Below, in pieces: positions 48,392 through 61,329 of a stretch of DNA of 64,000 nucleotides. Numbering within the stretch: the stretch's first letter is position 1; the number at the start of each line of letters is the position of its first letter. A program made the translations under genes and the position numbers. Source of the DNA: Cardinalis cardinalis (lineage: Eukaryota; Chordata; Aves; Passeriformes; Cardinalidae); assembly GCA_014549065.1 (NCBI GenBank), contig JACDOX010000068.1, forward strand, positions 62,001 through 126,000. The letters are read 5' to 3'. A model generated the notes under the pieces. It worked only from the letters and a program-made list of their open reading frames with translations. It had not been told where the DNA came from and did not search any database.

Positions 48392-49971
48392 CTGTCAAGA
48401 AATTATAATGAATAGAATGTACTTATTTCCTATAGTTAATTTCTTTTAAGTTACAGTAATTGATGGCAGAAAGCAGAGCAGGGAAATGGTGGGGAGCCCT
48501 AAAATTACATNAGAGGGCTCTGTGTCAACTCTCTCATAAGCAAAAGAGAATGAAATTTGCAGTAGGACAGGCAGGAATGTGACAGATGAGTGACAACTAC
48601 ATGGATCTACTGTGGCAGTTACTGTCCTGCCTCCTGATGTGCAAGAGGGACTCGGAGTTGTTCCATGTACTGGCAGCCAAGGGCAGCTGTCACTCCTAGC
48701 TTCCACCCAATGCTTCAAAGACAATCCATCCCCAAATTATGCAGATTGAATATGATGCAATTATTGTTTTATGGAATGATTAAACCAGAACTCTACAACT
48801 TGTTAATTTTTTCTTCACCCTTCAGAAATAGGCAAGGGCTAAATAATTTTTCCCAGTCCATTAAAAACAATAGATTAGGAGCTCATAATGACTCCCATGG
48901 ACATTGTTTTACTTTGTGTAAATGATGAAACATTTATTTGCAAAGACATTAATCTCAAGGTGTCATATCTTCAGTAAAATATCTGACACGAGGCTAGTGA
49001 NTCATCCTCACAGTTTCTCAATGATCTGTTAATTACGAAGTAGAACAGTTTTAAACAAGTAGAAAAAATGAAAAGGAAGTGTTCTCTGAATATCTTGTAT
49101 TTCAATAGATGGGCATTCTTTGGGCAGATAAGGGACCAGTGCATCCTGAAATCATCAAGTTTCATGCATGAAATCATCAAGTTGTTGGGGCAAATGCCAA
49201 TAGCTCCCTCCTATTTTTCTCTAAAACAAGTTTCTGTTTTCAGTCTGTCCCTCGAAAACTTTTTTTAATCAAAGCTAGTCTTTGAATTCAAGATGAATTC
49301 ANAAATTCCTTCAGGATGACTGTTCAAAGGATTTTAAAGTATTCAGTAAAAAATATCAGCTCAGCTTTACTTTTAGCACCTTTGTTCCCAGTGAATGCAG
49401 ACACACTGAAACCCTAGCATGGCATTTCTCTTTGCTCTGCATCACATGACACAGCAGAAACTTCTACATGGTGACTAAAAGCTTTATGGTAATAACTAGC
49501 ATTGTAGGAAGGAAAAGGGGGTTCTCTCTCTGTGTATCTCTGGATCTGTGACACACAAAATGTTTCAGGTATCAACTTAATCTGCTCTTCCCCCAGTGTT
49601 TCCACAGACACTCACAAGCACATCACCCACTCATCTCACACAGAGACTCAGGTGCTACTTTCTAGCCAGGCACAGAAGTTTGGAGGACATACATGTTATG
49701 GAGAAAGTAAGTCCCACCTGAAATCTTCAGCCAGGNAGTTAGTGGTCTGACCAAAAATTACCAAGAAATTCAGGACTTGTTTGAACTTGCCTTGGCAGTC
49801 TAATTGANTCATTTCCTCTAAGCTATTTCCTTCTTGGACTTACCTATCCATAAATCCTGAGTATGTGAACCAGTGGTAATTTATAACCTGCATATTTAAA
49901 TTATTTAAATTACATTTGCATCTCCTAGGAATAAATGAGCAAGTTGCACAAGGNAATTTAGCTCCACTGAC
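48392..49971 (-). other. MCF2L2: MCF2L2 intron
   Basis: About 1.6 kb with no recognised exon or transposon. Confidence 0.8.
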
Positions 49972-50096
49972 CTTTCCACTGTGGCCACATTTTCCAGTTC
50001 ATCTGGACTGAGTTTGCTGTTGGCACTTCGGGTGACTGGCTCCCGGATGCATGTCAGTAAGGTGGCCCCCTGCTTCACTGCCAGCTTCAGCTCATC
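49972..50096 (-). CDS. MCF2L2: MCF2L2 exon, after CRAL-TRIO domain
   Basis: 125 bases; acceptor CCCTCAG|GAT, donor AAAG|GTCAGT. Reads DELKLAVKQGATLLTCIREP, then VTRSANSKLSPDELENVATV, then E and a split Arg codon completed by the exon at 48,391. Ends in phase 2, which fits that exon. This is the region joining CRAL-TRIO to the spectrin repeat. Confidence 0.95.
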
Positions 50097-51118
50097 CTGA
50101 GGGGAAAAAACAAGCCAAAAACCAAATTGTATGTACTTCTAACAACACTCACATCTCTTAGATGACAACAGAGTAATGATAAAGGAGGATCCTTTCATAG
50201 ATACAAAATACTTGAAACAAAATATAAATGCTTACCAAAGGTTGTATGTTTTTCTAGCAAATGCAGAGGCCTAAATCTTTTAACTTTGAATAGTAGATCT
50301 ATTTCTGAGAAAAGGAATAGAGCAATTTCTGAGCAGATTGCATATCTGACCAGACCACTTGCAGAATAAATTATTCTACCACAAACTGAATGTATGCTGT
50401 AGATTGTGAGCTGAGAGACTGGGCTGAGACATTGCACTTCTTAATGGAATTTCNTCAAACAACATTGTGCCATGCTGAGCCATAGTATACCAGCCATTAG
50501 AAGTTATCCACAGAAGTGTCTCCCAGCATGAAAGATGAGCAATAAAAAAGACAAAGAGGCTCAAACATTAACTTGTCAGATGACAAATCCCCATATCACT
50601 GCACAGTTCTTCCATAAAAATTGTTCTTGTGCTAATATAGCTTAAGTAGTATTTATAATCTTGTGTTTAACCTAAGGTGTTTGCTGACAGCAGTAATATT
50701 TACTCCTAATCCTTACTCTGCAAAGCCAAACTAGCCCCCACTTTTTTTTAAACAAAACAACAGTCACCATCTAGTTAGATTGTTCTGTCTATTCCTGACT
50801 ATCCTCACAGATGTTCTGTTTCTGCTCCAATATAAGTCCATCCTTTCTGATGANCTCTTCATCAAGGGCCCATGCTATTCCAGATGTGAACCCATTACTC
50901 CCTCTCACACAGTGGAAGTGACACTTTCCCATTCTATCATTCCTGAGGCTGTAAAATGTCCTTTTTCCACAGCTGAATCAAATTGACCTCGTGAGTCCAG
51001 GTGTCTGTCCTCCTCCTCAGTGGTTTCCAGACAATGGATTGCCAAGAGATGGCAGAAAATTTTGTTAGNTCAGAGCTCATCAATTACACTGCTGGAGCCA
51101 TTGTGGGGCAACAATCAC
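50097..51118 (-). other. MCF2L2: MCF2L2 intron
   Basis: About 1 kb without recognised features. Confidence 0.8.
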
Positions 51119-51268
51119 CTTCAGCTTGCTGTGGTGCTCGGTGTGCGAGGAGAGAAGCTCCTCTGTGCACTGCACATCGTTGGGAAGTTCAGTCTCTGCT
51201 AAGTCTGTTCCAAAGCTCTGTAGCATCTGTGCTGTTGTTTTTACTGTCATTGCAAAGTTTTCAATAGC
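51119..51268 (-). CDS. MCF2L2: MCF2L2 exon, C-terminal part of CRAL-TRIO region
   Basis: 150 bases, 50 codons, phase 0/0. Acceptor TTTTCCAG|GCT, donor AAG|GTGATT. Reads AIENFAMTVKTTAQMLQSFG, then TDLAETELPNDVQCTEELLS, then SHTEHHSKLK. AIENFA..VK..AQMLQSFG is strongly conserved across MCF2, MCF2L and MCF2L2. Confidence 0.96.
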
Positions 51269-54200
51269 CTGGAAAAGCAAAAGCATAAAGTCACAGATTG
51301 GTTATTTACCCTTAGCCCTTTAACAACACTTCATGCTTCAGGCACACCATGCTGCAAGTATTACATGCTTGTAAAGCTGGTCACATTGCCTTTTTTTGGG
51401 TGGATGTGCTTAAAGTTACNAATTAAACCATGTGTCACAAATGACCTTTTCACAGGTCTGCACATATTGTCACCTCTATGAGCCAACGGGGAACTCCCAG
51501 AGCTCCNCAGACATAATGAAAGCACAGAGGACATCAGCTTCAAAGGCAGGCCTGGAATTTCAGATCCTCTGCCCATGCTTGCTGGGAAATTCTGCTGCAT
51601 TTAAAATTTTAATTAAGGCTTTATTTAAGTTGGGAACACTACTAAAATATATAGGGCAAANCCTTTATATTTATACAGCCATTGTTCACTCAGCAGTAAT
51701 CTGTCTTCCCCTGACTTCTGAACATGTGCATCTCCATCTTGCCTACNTGTACAAGATGCATTCTAGTCCCTTTCTCCCATCTGTCCATGCTAGTACACAA
51801 ATACAGGAACAAGTAACTACAAATACAGTTAAAATGCATAAATNCATGGGATTATTGCTGTTTCTTTATCACTTGGGTGCACCAACACAAAACTTGTCAG
51901 AAATCTGGTTTTNATGAAGAATGGGGAATGAGGAAAGCTAAAAAGAACCATGATACCTTCTCAGAGCAGAATATAATGTTCAGACCTGTGACATGGGATT
52001 AAAACCTTTATATCTAGTAGCAAATAACTACTTGGGATGTTTTTCAATGATCGTGCCCAAATTTGGGGGTGGCTGTGTTGTTCTGTACAGCTCTTTATTC
52101 TTCGTACTTTTTGATCTAATCCCCCACAGGTCTGAGTCAGTCAACAAGCACTAGGGATGCTCTNACACCCAATCAAACACTATGTAGCTGTTGTACACTG
52201 CATTCCTTTCTCCAGCAATGATGGGAATTCATTGCTTGCGACCGTGACAGATGAAATTATGCTGTGTGCTCAGTGAAAAACAAACTGGAGGTAGATCATA
52301 ATTCAAAAGCTGTAGAGAGAAATTAGCCCAATTTGTGATCTCAAACCTGCCCCCATGAAGGAATGCTAGCAGAGTTCACGGCCTTCTTCCCTTTTCCCCC
52401 ATAAATTCATGTCTGCTTTCAGCACAAGCAGTATAGACCCACACACGCTCTGTCTTGGTGCTCTGAAGCTGTATGCTGCTGTTCTCAGCACAGAAATACT
52501 GGATTAGAGTTGGCTCAAATGTCACACTTCTGACTGCAACACAGACATGGCCATCCATGACCAAAGGCCATTTACTGAAAGCCAAAAATGCACTCTGGGG
52601 NCAAGAAAGTCCACAGGATCCTGGCAGCCAAGATAGGAGAGCAGNAACAGTGAATGATGTGAGGAGGTTGCTGTGTCACTGCCATTTAGCTAGAGTTTAA
52701 ACTTTTTCAGAAGAAAAGAACTGCCAGGACAAGACATGAGAACACTGAGAGAAGCAGCAAAAGGCATGAAGACCATAGCTCAGCACGACTGGAAGTCAGA
52801 TTGTTTCAAGGTACCATGGAAGCTGACACTTCCCTGATGACAGCCTCTTATCCAGCAGATATNCCCTGGCTGACTGCACCATGAACTTGTGTTTCACTTA
52901 ATAGCCTGCGAGCCCCCANTCTCTCCTGTGTATATGAGCAATAAATTGTTTCATGTACCTAAGTTACATCTGTGGAATGGTTTCTTTCCAGTCTCTCTGC
53001 TTGGTAAAATTTTTTCTAACAAATGAAACCAAAATCTCTGGGGATTACATAGCTCTACTCCTGTAAATTCTTGGCTCATTTTGTTTGCATATTTTACCAA
53101 AATATGTATTATTGCTTTATGTAAACCCCTGTCATTAATAGATAATACAACCTTTCTTGTGCCTCTTTTAATCCCCCTTCATATTTTCAGACCTTTTGCT
53201 GTTTGAAAGCTCTTATAGAGGATTCATTTCTTCACACTCCCCCTTCCTGCAAGGACAGTTTAATATTTTTGATACTTTTGACACATAAGCCTGTTCACTC
53301 ATCTCAACCCCAACCTCATTATAGTCAACACCGTTACAAATGTAGCAAATCAATGTTAGATGAAATTCAGATTCTATGTTTGCATATTTAGAAGCCTGAA
53401 ATATTTGGTGGTTCTCAAGGAGACTAAAATTTAATAAGGACAGCAAAGCACAAAAAAAAACTATAGCAAGAAAATGACAAAAGTGGTTTGACTTAAATTA
53501 CCTCAGAAAAGCTCTTTTTACGGGTTAGGTGTAACCTGCTCATCAGCAACAACAGACTCAAACCCAGGGCTGCTCAGAACTTTGCAAAACATTGAGGCTT
53601 ACATTGGATGTGGGCTCTAATTTATCAATCTTGCAAGTAGGCCCACAAAGAGAGACACAAACATTGTATAAACCCTCCGTGAAATTAATTACTTTTCCAG
53701 GATCATGACCCAGTTTAGCACATTTTTGCTTAGGAAGAATGAAACAGTATTTTGTCTGCTAATGTGCTGGAGTTTGGAGTCTGTTTTTTGTGAACTGTCA
53801 TCTTAACAGGGCACCATAATGAATTGTTTACATTGTTTTGAAGCAGACANTGAAATGCATTAACTAGCCCAAAAAGGGAGCAATCAAACCTGTACAAGTT
53901 TCCTCAACAGAATAAAAAAAGTCTTTCTGCCTTCCTACTAGCAACTGTTCTTCNCTTACCCAAAATAAGACCCAGTATGCTTGTATAGTATAGAAATGAA
54001 AAATAAAACATAGTGCACTGAGTATTTTTATTCTCTTAAAAGCATNGACATAATTAATCATTAAAGTGAGATTTTTGACTTTGTTATTGACCTTTGTAAA
54101 GTCAGCAAAGTGCTACAGCCTACTTTCAATTTCAGCTGAAGGCCTATGAATCCCATCAATTATTGAAAAGGCAAGAGAAGGCCTTGCTGAGTAAGAATAC

Positions 54201-54426
54201 CACGACACTGTTAGGCCCTGGGCCAGGTACACAGTGAGATACAATTACTGCTTCCATTACAAACNTCTGGGGAATTTGCCTTTCTCTGTTTGAGTCACGG
54301 ATTTCCTCTTTNCCTGAGTCCCTAGCAGAATCCAGAGGCTGCAATGCAACTGCAAAGTTCCTGCTTAGTGGTTGCTCTGCATTTGTGCCTGGGCGGCTGT
54401 GGTGCAGATTGCAGAGCAGCACTCAC
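51269..54426 (-). other. MCF2L2: MCF2L2 intron
   Basis: About 3.2 kb. No exon recognised. The stretch 52,700-52,960 ends with an AATAAA-like motif and could be a decayed LTR, but no terminal repeats or target-site duplication were seen. Confidence 0.7.
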
Positions 54427-54543
54427 CGTGCGGTGATGGATCCACTGGCTGTGGCCGTACTCCAGGGTCCCTCCCAGCTCCCGGGTCAGCTGGCTCTTGT
54501 CAATGTAGCCATGCAGATCAGAGACAGAATTTAACATGATGAT
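54427..54543 (-). CDS. MCF2L2: MCF2L2 exon, CRAL-TRIO domain
   Basis: 117 bases, 39 codons, phase 0/0. Acceptor GTTTCAG|ATC, donor ACG|GTGAGT. Reads IIMLNSVSDLHGYIDKSQLT, then RELGGTLEYGHSQWIHHRT. The SVSDLHGYID..QLT.ELGGTL.Y motif is the signature end of the CRAL-TRIO (Sec14-like lipid-binding) fold in this family. Confidence 0.97.
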
Positions 54544-57500
54544 CTGAAACGAATCCAAACACACTGGACTGAGAGAAATAACGAGCCTTCCAATCATTGT
54601 TCCTGGGATCTGGGTTTGCCTGAACATAGATGACCACTGCAATTCCACCAGAGGCCATCAGTTCTCATTTTGCANTTTCTCATGCCATGGCCAAAATTTA
54701 TTTTCCCTACATTTTGCCTTCTCAATGCGTACATGGACATTCTTGAACTAACCTTGGTTTGACATCATCTTCCTCCTTGCTGGGCTGACTCATTTTGCAT
54801 GTGCATCAAGAGCAAAAGTATGGTATTCATAATGCTCACACAAACTTCCATAACATAATTTATTCTCTAGATAGCATTTATTTACAGAGAAATGGAGGCA
54901 CATGCAAGTTAAACAGCTTCTTCAACACAAACCACTTGATCCAGGGAAGTGCTGAAATGAAACCATTGAGAATAAGATTTTTCTTTCCATTTTCTGATTA
55001 ATTTTTTTGGCACTGTATGTTCACTGAATTCACTGGCATTTTTCCATTTAAAATCATAATGGAAGAGAAAGAAGAAATGCACCTAGATAAATTCTTTTAC
55101 TTTAGAATCTCCTTACCATTAGACTTGCTTGAAGAAAGCCAAACAAGATTTGAGTTCAGCTTCAGATAAGTAGCATTAACTTTTGGCAACCACTGTAAAT
55201 TTGTCAACACAAGNGGTTACACAAGTAACACTCATTTATTGTTGTTACAACAGCTAGAAGATTTGCCAGGATTTCAGCAACAGAAGAATAAAAAGTTGAG
55301 CACAAATGACTAAGAATTTTAAATAAATAAATGTCAAAAACATGTCANATGTGTTACTTGAGCCTATTTAAAGAAAGCTTAAGTGGCTCTGCATGTCAGC
55401 AGGCTCCAATGGAGCATGGTAAGTACAGTGACAAACACTGTGGAGAGTGAGATGAGTGCAGATGNATGGAGACAAGAGAATGCATATTCTAGGCTACGAG
55501 TGCTCTAAGTCTCAAGAACAAACCTGGACAAGCTTCTAGCTGATCTTTGTTACAGAATCTTTCTAGAATAATTCAGGTTGGCGGGAACCTTCGCTCTCTA
55601 GTCCAACTTTTTTCTCAAAGCTATGTCAGCTGTGAGATCAAACCAGGTTGCTCAGGTCTTTATCCACCTAAGACTAAGAAACATCCAAGGACTGAGATTG
55701 TACAACCTCTTCGGGCAGTCTGGTCTGCTGCCTGACTGTCTTTGTGGTGAGAAAGTTTTTCCTTATGTCAAGTCATAACTGCCCTTGTTTCACTTTATAT
55801 CAGTTATTTCTTATCCCACCACGACACAAAAGCTGGCCGCAGTGCCCAGAAACCTGGAGGGACTGGAAAGCTGCTGTTATGTCATATTAACCCTCCTAAG
55901 CCTTCCCTTCTTCACGTTAGACAAGCACAATTCCCTTACAGAACACATGCTCAAAGTCCTGGCCTTCTTGGCCCTCCAAGATTACTCCAGGTTAATATTT
56001 TTCTTGTACTGGGGGAACCAAAACTCAGAGTGTTCTCAATGTGAATTAATTAGAGCCAAGTAAAGGGGGATGAATAGTTGTCTCAACCTGTTGATTTTGC
56101 CCCTGTTCATACTGCTCCTGTTAATGCAGGATGCTGATGGCTTCTTTTGCTGCCAGGCACACTCTGTCTCAGGTACANTTGCTGTCTACCAAATTCCCAG
56201 CTCCTTTTCTGCAGAGATGCTCCCCAGATAGTCAGGCTACACTGTGAATCATTGTCAACAACAAAACTGCTGTGTTGTTGGAAGAGAAGAACANAAGTTA
56301 TTTCCTGAGTAAGAAAATCCTTGTGGAAGGAAACTCTTTCCCAGTTGCAGGACTTTGCTTTGCCCTTTTGGTATATAAAAAATAATATGCTGGTCAGCCC
56401 ATTCCTTGAGTTTTTGTTCCAATGGCCCTGTCTTGGAGTATACCATCTGCTCTTCCTGATTTAGTGTCATCTGCACGCTTGATGACAGTGCAGCCTGTTG
56501 CTTCTTCCATGTCACTGATGAAGACATCAAACAGGGCAGGTCCCAGCAGGTATCACTANAACACTCCACTTGTTGCCCACTTCCAGGCAGAGTATGCTCC
56601 ATTACCATTACCCTCCTAACCCATCATGAAACTAGTTTTTAAAACCACATGTAGTGTCCATCNATCCAGACTTTAACCTGACTTGGATACAAGAATATAG
56701 TGGAGGATGCATCTGGCCCCAGGGACCCATACAGGCTGAAAATTCTTAAGTAGGCCCTCACTCTGTTTTTTTTCACTTCCAGCAGTCCATCTTCTCTTTA
56801 ACCCCTGTCTTTAAACACAGAAACAATGAGATCTTGTTGGTGAAGAAACTGTGGCAAAGAAAGGTATCTCAGCCAAAGTTAAAGGAAAAACTGTTCCTTG
56901 AATGTGTTATGAAACACTGTTCTGTTATGATCAAAGCCAGAAAGTTCAAAAAGCTGCATCATCTTGAAAGGTCCTCTTACTGGAACATAAAGTCTATGAA
57001 CTAATTTTGAATTGGAAATCACATTTCAAAAAATAAATCTTAACTGCTTTGTAGCTCTTCCCCATCAGAGATGTTGCTGACAAGTTGGAACTCCTCTGAT
57101 ACTTCAAACCTCATGGAAACCACAGAGTACACTGTCATGCAGTTTTCTTTTAGGAAGAATTTTATGTTTGTTTTAACCTGGTATGCTCAGCATGAGCCAC
57201 AAAACAAACCTATTAATATTGCCATCTATGGTGCTACCCAACAGGGTGTGGGTCTTCACCACAGAAGCATTCCTGCAGGAGAAAGCCTATGAGCAATCCA
57301 GCATCCATCTGAAAAACCAATCTGAGAGAGCATTAGCATCTCCCATGCTGCTTGCCAGACAGGAGACAGCCACAGTCAGTCAGCTGGGGAGTGCAAAGGA
57401 GCAGCAGTTTAGAAGNGAAGGGTCAGCGTGGAACATGGAGCTGGAGGGGGGGCTGCTTCTGGATGGGTTAGGTTGTCAAAAAGAAGTCACAGACTAAAAA

Positions 57501-59874
57501 GCTCAAGGAAGTACTTGCTATGGACAGATTGTTCAGACTTTTATGTGTGTTCTGAAGATGTTTTAATTCACTTCCTATGATGGGAGGTTCCTTGGGTATA
57601 TCTCTGGGTGCTCCTTTTGAATTCATAGATTTTAATCTCAGATGAACCCTGATGTGTCTCCTANATTTCTACATCTTGATCCTGGCTAATGGTATCTAAT
57701 CAAATCACTATCCCAATAGAAATTTACCTGATGAAGTTTTATTACCCACATTTGTATGTCAATGTGATATAAATTCTGCATTTCCTTTTTGTGTGGTTGG
57801 TTATTGCAGCCTTTATTTCCAGCTCCTGTTTGATCTTCTGGNTTCTACTCATTCCAGTATTGATTTAACCCATCAAATCTATTTTACTGAGCATATTTGT
57901 AGTCTGATAGCTCAAATAAATTATTAAACAAATGTTTCCTTAACAAACACACACAATATTCTTGGAGCTCATTTTGAATGCTCATNTCTTGGTCCTGACT
58001 CACAGTTGTGATAGGAAATGCCACCCATCCACGAGCCACTTATGGCATGAATGTTGTCATAGAGCCAAACACACAACACAAACAAACAAACTGCAAATAA
58101 TTTAAAAGATCACAGTGATATTGAAGGTAGGTGCTGATCCCTAATTCCTTGAGTAAGCACATCTCCAATGGAACAAGAACTCTGGTCCTCTTCTCCTGCT
58201 TGGCATTTAGGATGCTGTTTTCAAGGAGGACAAACAGACATTGTTCTCAGTAACTTCCCTGCTCTGAAACTGGGGTATGCAGGACATGCCCAGATGGTAT
58301 TTTTAGGATGGGCTGCAACACAGGAGAAAAGCCCCTCCAGAGAGCATGACAGATNCCAGGAACTTCGAACATCTGTAGTATAACCCTAAGTAACTTAGAA
58401 TAGCATCAGACATATGTGGGCAGCCTGTCTATAAATCTGACAGGCTGTCTGCAGATATCTGGGCAGGAGGCAGCAAGTGTATCATGCTCTTAGTTTTTGT
58501 AAGGCTGCTCTCTAAGAGCTCTGTGGACGTACCCAGGATAGCTCAAAATATCCAAGATGACCCCAAACTAAACTGATATCTTGATTTTCCTGTCTATAAG
58601 AAAGATAAGTTAGTATTTAGTACTTAATGCAGTGCTTGACCCCTGCCTAGAACTAACCTCCCTTCCAACTTTGATCCCTTCCAAGTTTTGAAATGCAACT
58701 ATTATGTCAAATAAATTGCTANAAGTATAGGAAATGCTGAACTGTTGGAAAATGCCAGTCCTTGATGAAGTTGTCCCTTTCTGGGCTGCAGTCNCTGGTA
58801 GAAAGGTTGCTATAGCAACAGATTGTGGCATATTAAATATAGGTACATCCATTTTTTAAACTACTATAAAATATTTTGGTTTGCATTCAAATGTAAATTT
58901 TTTTCATCAAGTTTACATTTTACCAAAAAGCCACACTTACCAAATGACAGTAAATGTTACAATTTAACCACAGTAACCAAATGTCTATTTATGGTTCCTT
59001 TCCTGTATGCACTGTAATAAATAGATGCTGTCTCTCACTTCAGGAGAAGCAGAAAGTGTTTTTAACATCTGAACTTCAAACTTGAGTTTCAACAGAGCTA
59101 GAATTTATTGAAGGAGACCCATAAGTATTTTGCAAAATAACATAAACCCAAAAGNAAGATCCAAAACAGTCATCTGAAATCCCTCCAGTACAGTCATTGT
59201 GAAACACAGTATGAGTCTGATCCAGGATGAAATATCATCAATAATCATAATTCAAGTTTATTTATAAAACTTTAAAAATTTTGACACCACATGCAAACAT
59301 GCAGCTAAAAACAACTCCTAAAAGACCCCTCATAGAATAATCTCCAACTCTTTCAGGATCGATAACCTTCTTCATATCACAGTCTCATCAACCTACAGCA
59401 TATGCCAAGTGCATATAAAAATAACTAAAACACAAACTCTGAATCTTGAGGGCATGGGAATCATAAAAGACATTCAGAATAAGCAATGTTAGAGGGACAG
59501 TCAGCACTGCCATGGATAACCCATCAAACAGTGCAGAATTCAGCCCTAGGCTTCTGCTGCTCTGTAGTCCTGAATACTTATGCTTGTCACTGGAGTGGGA
59601 TCTACCTCTGCCTACATGAAGGGAACATCTCCACTGAGTTAAAATGCCAGTACTTAAAAACTGAGCCAGATTTTATAGCTAGACTGGACATGGGAACATG
59701 TCCATTAAACACTATGAACCATCCACTGCTAAATAACTCTTTGGCATCACCACACAGACCCAGATGAAAAGCCCCAGGTTCCACTTGCAATCATGGGTTA
59801 TGGGAAATTGCTGACAGCCCAGAACTGCAGAAATGGAGAAAAGAAAATGCATGGACAAAAAACTGCATNCTTAC
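54544..59874 (-). other. MCF2L2: MCF2L2 intron with a long CR1 element
   Basis: About 5.3 kb, no exon found. A 1.1 kb CR1 copy occupies 55,555-56,715; the rest is unremarkable. Confidence 0.75.
55555..56715 (-). mobile_element. CR1 LINE, 5'-truncated, about 1.1 kb
   Basis: Antisense to the plus strand and so in the same orientation as MCF2L2. The 3' end is at low coordinate (reverse complement of 'ttcaggttggcgggaacc'). Further in are recognisable CR1 stretches: 'gagaaagtttttccttatgt', 'ttcttgtactgggggaacca', 'agatgctccccagatagtca' and 'catcaaacagggcaggtccc'. The upper part corresponds to the end of the reverse transcriptase ORF but is broken by stops, so it is inactive. Confidence 0.9.
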
Positions 59875-59994
59875 CGGTACCTTCATTTTAAAGTCATCTC
59901 GATAGAGTTTAATGCCAATGTCAGCGATTGCCCTTTGGATAAAGCGGGAGGGTCTCAGGACAAACACCAGCTGCAGGTTCCCTGGAAATGCTCC
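59875..59994 (-). CDS. MCF2L2: MCF2L2 exon, CRAL-TRIO domain
   Basis: 120 bases, 40 codons, phase 0/0. Acceptor CTCTTGCAG|GGA, donor CCG|GTAAGN with N at +6 (59,869). Reads GAFPGNLQLVFVLRPSRFIQ, then RAIADIGIKLYRDDFKMKVP. FPGNLQL.FVLRP..F.QR is the central CRAL-TRIO strand region of the Dbl subfamily. Confidence 0.97.
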
Positions 59995-61238
59995 CTGCAA
60001 GAGATTTAGAATTCTTAGGAGGCACATTTCTAGCTTACAAGGGAATTTTCAGCCATGTGTTTCCTCACCAGTAGGGCAAAGTAGGTAGGACTTACTGAAT
60101 CTTGCTCAGTCCAGCTGCTCATTGCCTCAGCTGGTCCATTCAGCATGTGTTCATTGTTACTATTTACAAACCTAACAGGAAGACTGACCCATGTATTTTA
60201 CTGCCCAATAGGAAGACTGACCCATGTGTTTTACTGCCCAACCACATGTTGTTTCATTAAACAGATTTATCACANAGCTCCAAAGTTCCTGACTGTTGCC
60301 TTTCTCCCCCAGACCCGAATCCCACCAAGTCCCACTTGCACCACCGCACCAGAAGTTTTCCCATTTTTTAGGCTGCAGCCACTAGAGGGCAAAGCTGCCT
60401 GCCCACGTCGGACTGGTGAGGGAAGCTGGTAGCACAGATGGGCTCCCCAAGCTGACCTACCTATTCACTCTGCAAAGGGTTTTGAATCTTTTTAACCTCA
60501 CATATTTTAACACACAGGCAGACACTCAACATGTTCATCAGATNTGGCCCTGCCTGCAACACCCAGCCTACATCTCTCACACTCCTCTGAGCTCATCAAG
60601 CATAGAAAAAGAACAATTTCTTGAAGAGAGCAGCAAAAAAGCCTGAGAATGAAAAACATTTCTGTCTAAATACCTTGAAAGAACTTAAAGTTGCCTTTGT
60701 CATGCCACCATCCTACACCTCTGTGTGTAAGTGCTTGGTCCTCTCACAGTAAATGCTCCTAGTAAGAGATGTATAAAACCAGCTGCTTTTTTTAGTACTG
60801 AAAATCAGTGCCCAGCTCTGACTNTTGCAAATAAGCTATTAAGAGTTTCTGACAGAGATCATTTACTACTGTGCAAACACAAATCCCTTGGGATCCATTT
60901 CTTTCATAAGCAGGCCACGTCATCCCTCCTCAGGGCGCAGAAGGGGTACCTCTTAATATTNCTCTAGGAACCAACTTCAAATTACTAGAATTTATATTGC
61001 AGTCAACCCAGAAAATAAGGAATTTGTCCTGATTCAGCAGTAAACAAGACTGTGTAATTTGTCTCTGCAGCTTCCTCCCTCTCTTATTTAACACTTATGA
61101 GCTGCAGAGCCAGGGAAAATCTGCATCCACAGCCAGAAAATGGGAGCTTAAAATGAGCACAGGAGGCTGTATCGTGTGCTGAAGGTTCAGCAGACAATTT
61201 TAATTTCTAGAAGATAAATAACAAAAGCAAGCACTTAC
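59995..61238 (-). other. MCF2L2: MCF2L2 intron
   Basis: About 1.2 kb; a 33-base tandem duplication at 60,177-60,242 is the only notable element. Confidence 0.8.
60177..60242. repeat. 33-bp tandem duplication
   Basis: Two copies starting AGGAAGACTGACCCATGT at 60,177 and 60,210, differing at two positions. Confidence 0.9.
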
Positions 61239-61329
61239 TGCTATTCGTGTCAGGGATGCCTTGACTGCACTCCATTTGTCCCGTCGTCTGTCTATGATGA
61301 TGATGAATCCGATGCTGGCAGCCTCCAGA
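61239..61329 (-). CDS. MCF2L2: MCF2L2 exon, CRAL-TRIO domain (first certain exon)
   Basis: 91 bases; acceptor TTTTGCAG|TCT, donor GCA|GTAAGT. The first base completes a codon split from the preceding exon. Reads LEAASIGFIIIIDRRRDKWS, then AVKASLTRIA. IDRRRDKW is a family hallmark. The exon before it must end in phase 2; the conserved segment expected there (with a NVMTYLTSIP core) was not found between 61.3 and 64 kb, so it probably lies outside the window. Confidence 0.96.

Larger units (their letters stand above)
35402..61329 (-). other. MCF2L2: MCF2L2 gene body, middle part (11 exons)
   Basis: Eleven minus-strand exons, all with AG/GT borders, and with matching phase at every junction except the last one (exon at 45,681 to exon at 35,402), encode about 496 residues of a Dbl-family Rho guanine nucleotide exchange factor. 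From 61.3 kb downwards they give the CRAL-TRIO/Sec14-like domain, then the spectrin-repeat region, then the linker to the DH domain. MCF2L2 is preferred over the paralogues MCF2L and MCF2 because of stretches such as SVSDLHGYIDKSQLTRELGG, SQWCEAGIYLLASQAVDK and KQTRPVQPVAPHPESSPK, and because B3GNT5 is its neighbour in mammals. The first exons (N-terminus and start of CRAL-TRIO) should lie right of 61.3 kb and mostly outside the window; the DH and PH exons were not found to the left. No stop or frameshift was found in the eleven exons. Confidence 0.9.

Noticed and set aside
52700..52960. Possible decayed retroviral LTR ending in an AATAAA-like motif
   Set aside because: No terminal repeats, TG...CA borders or target-site duplication could be shown.
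56255..56608. Minus-strand 117-codon frame
   Set aside because: It lies in the CR1 copy and is a remnant of LINE sequence, not a host gene.
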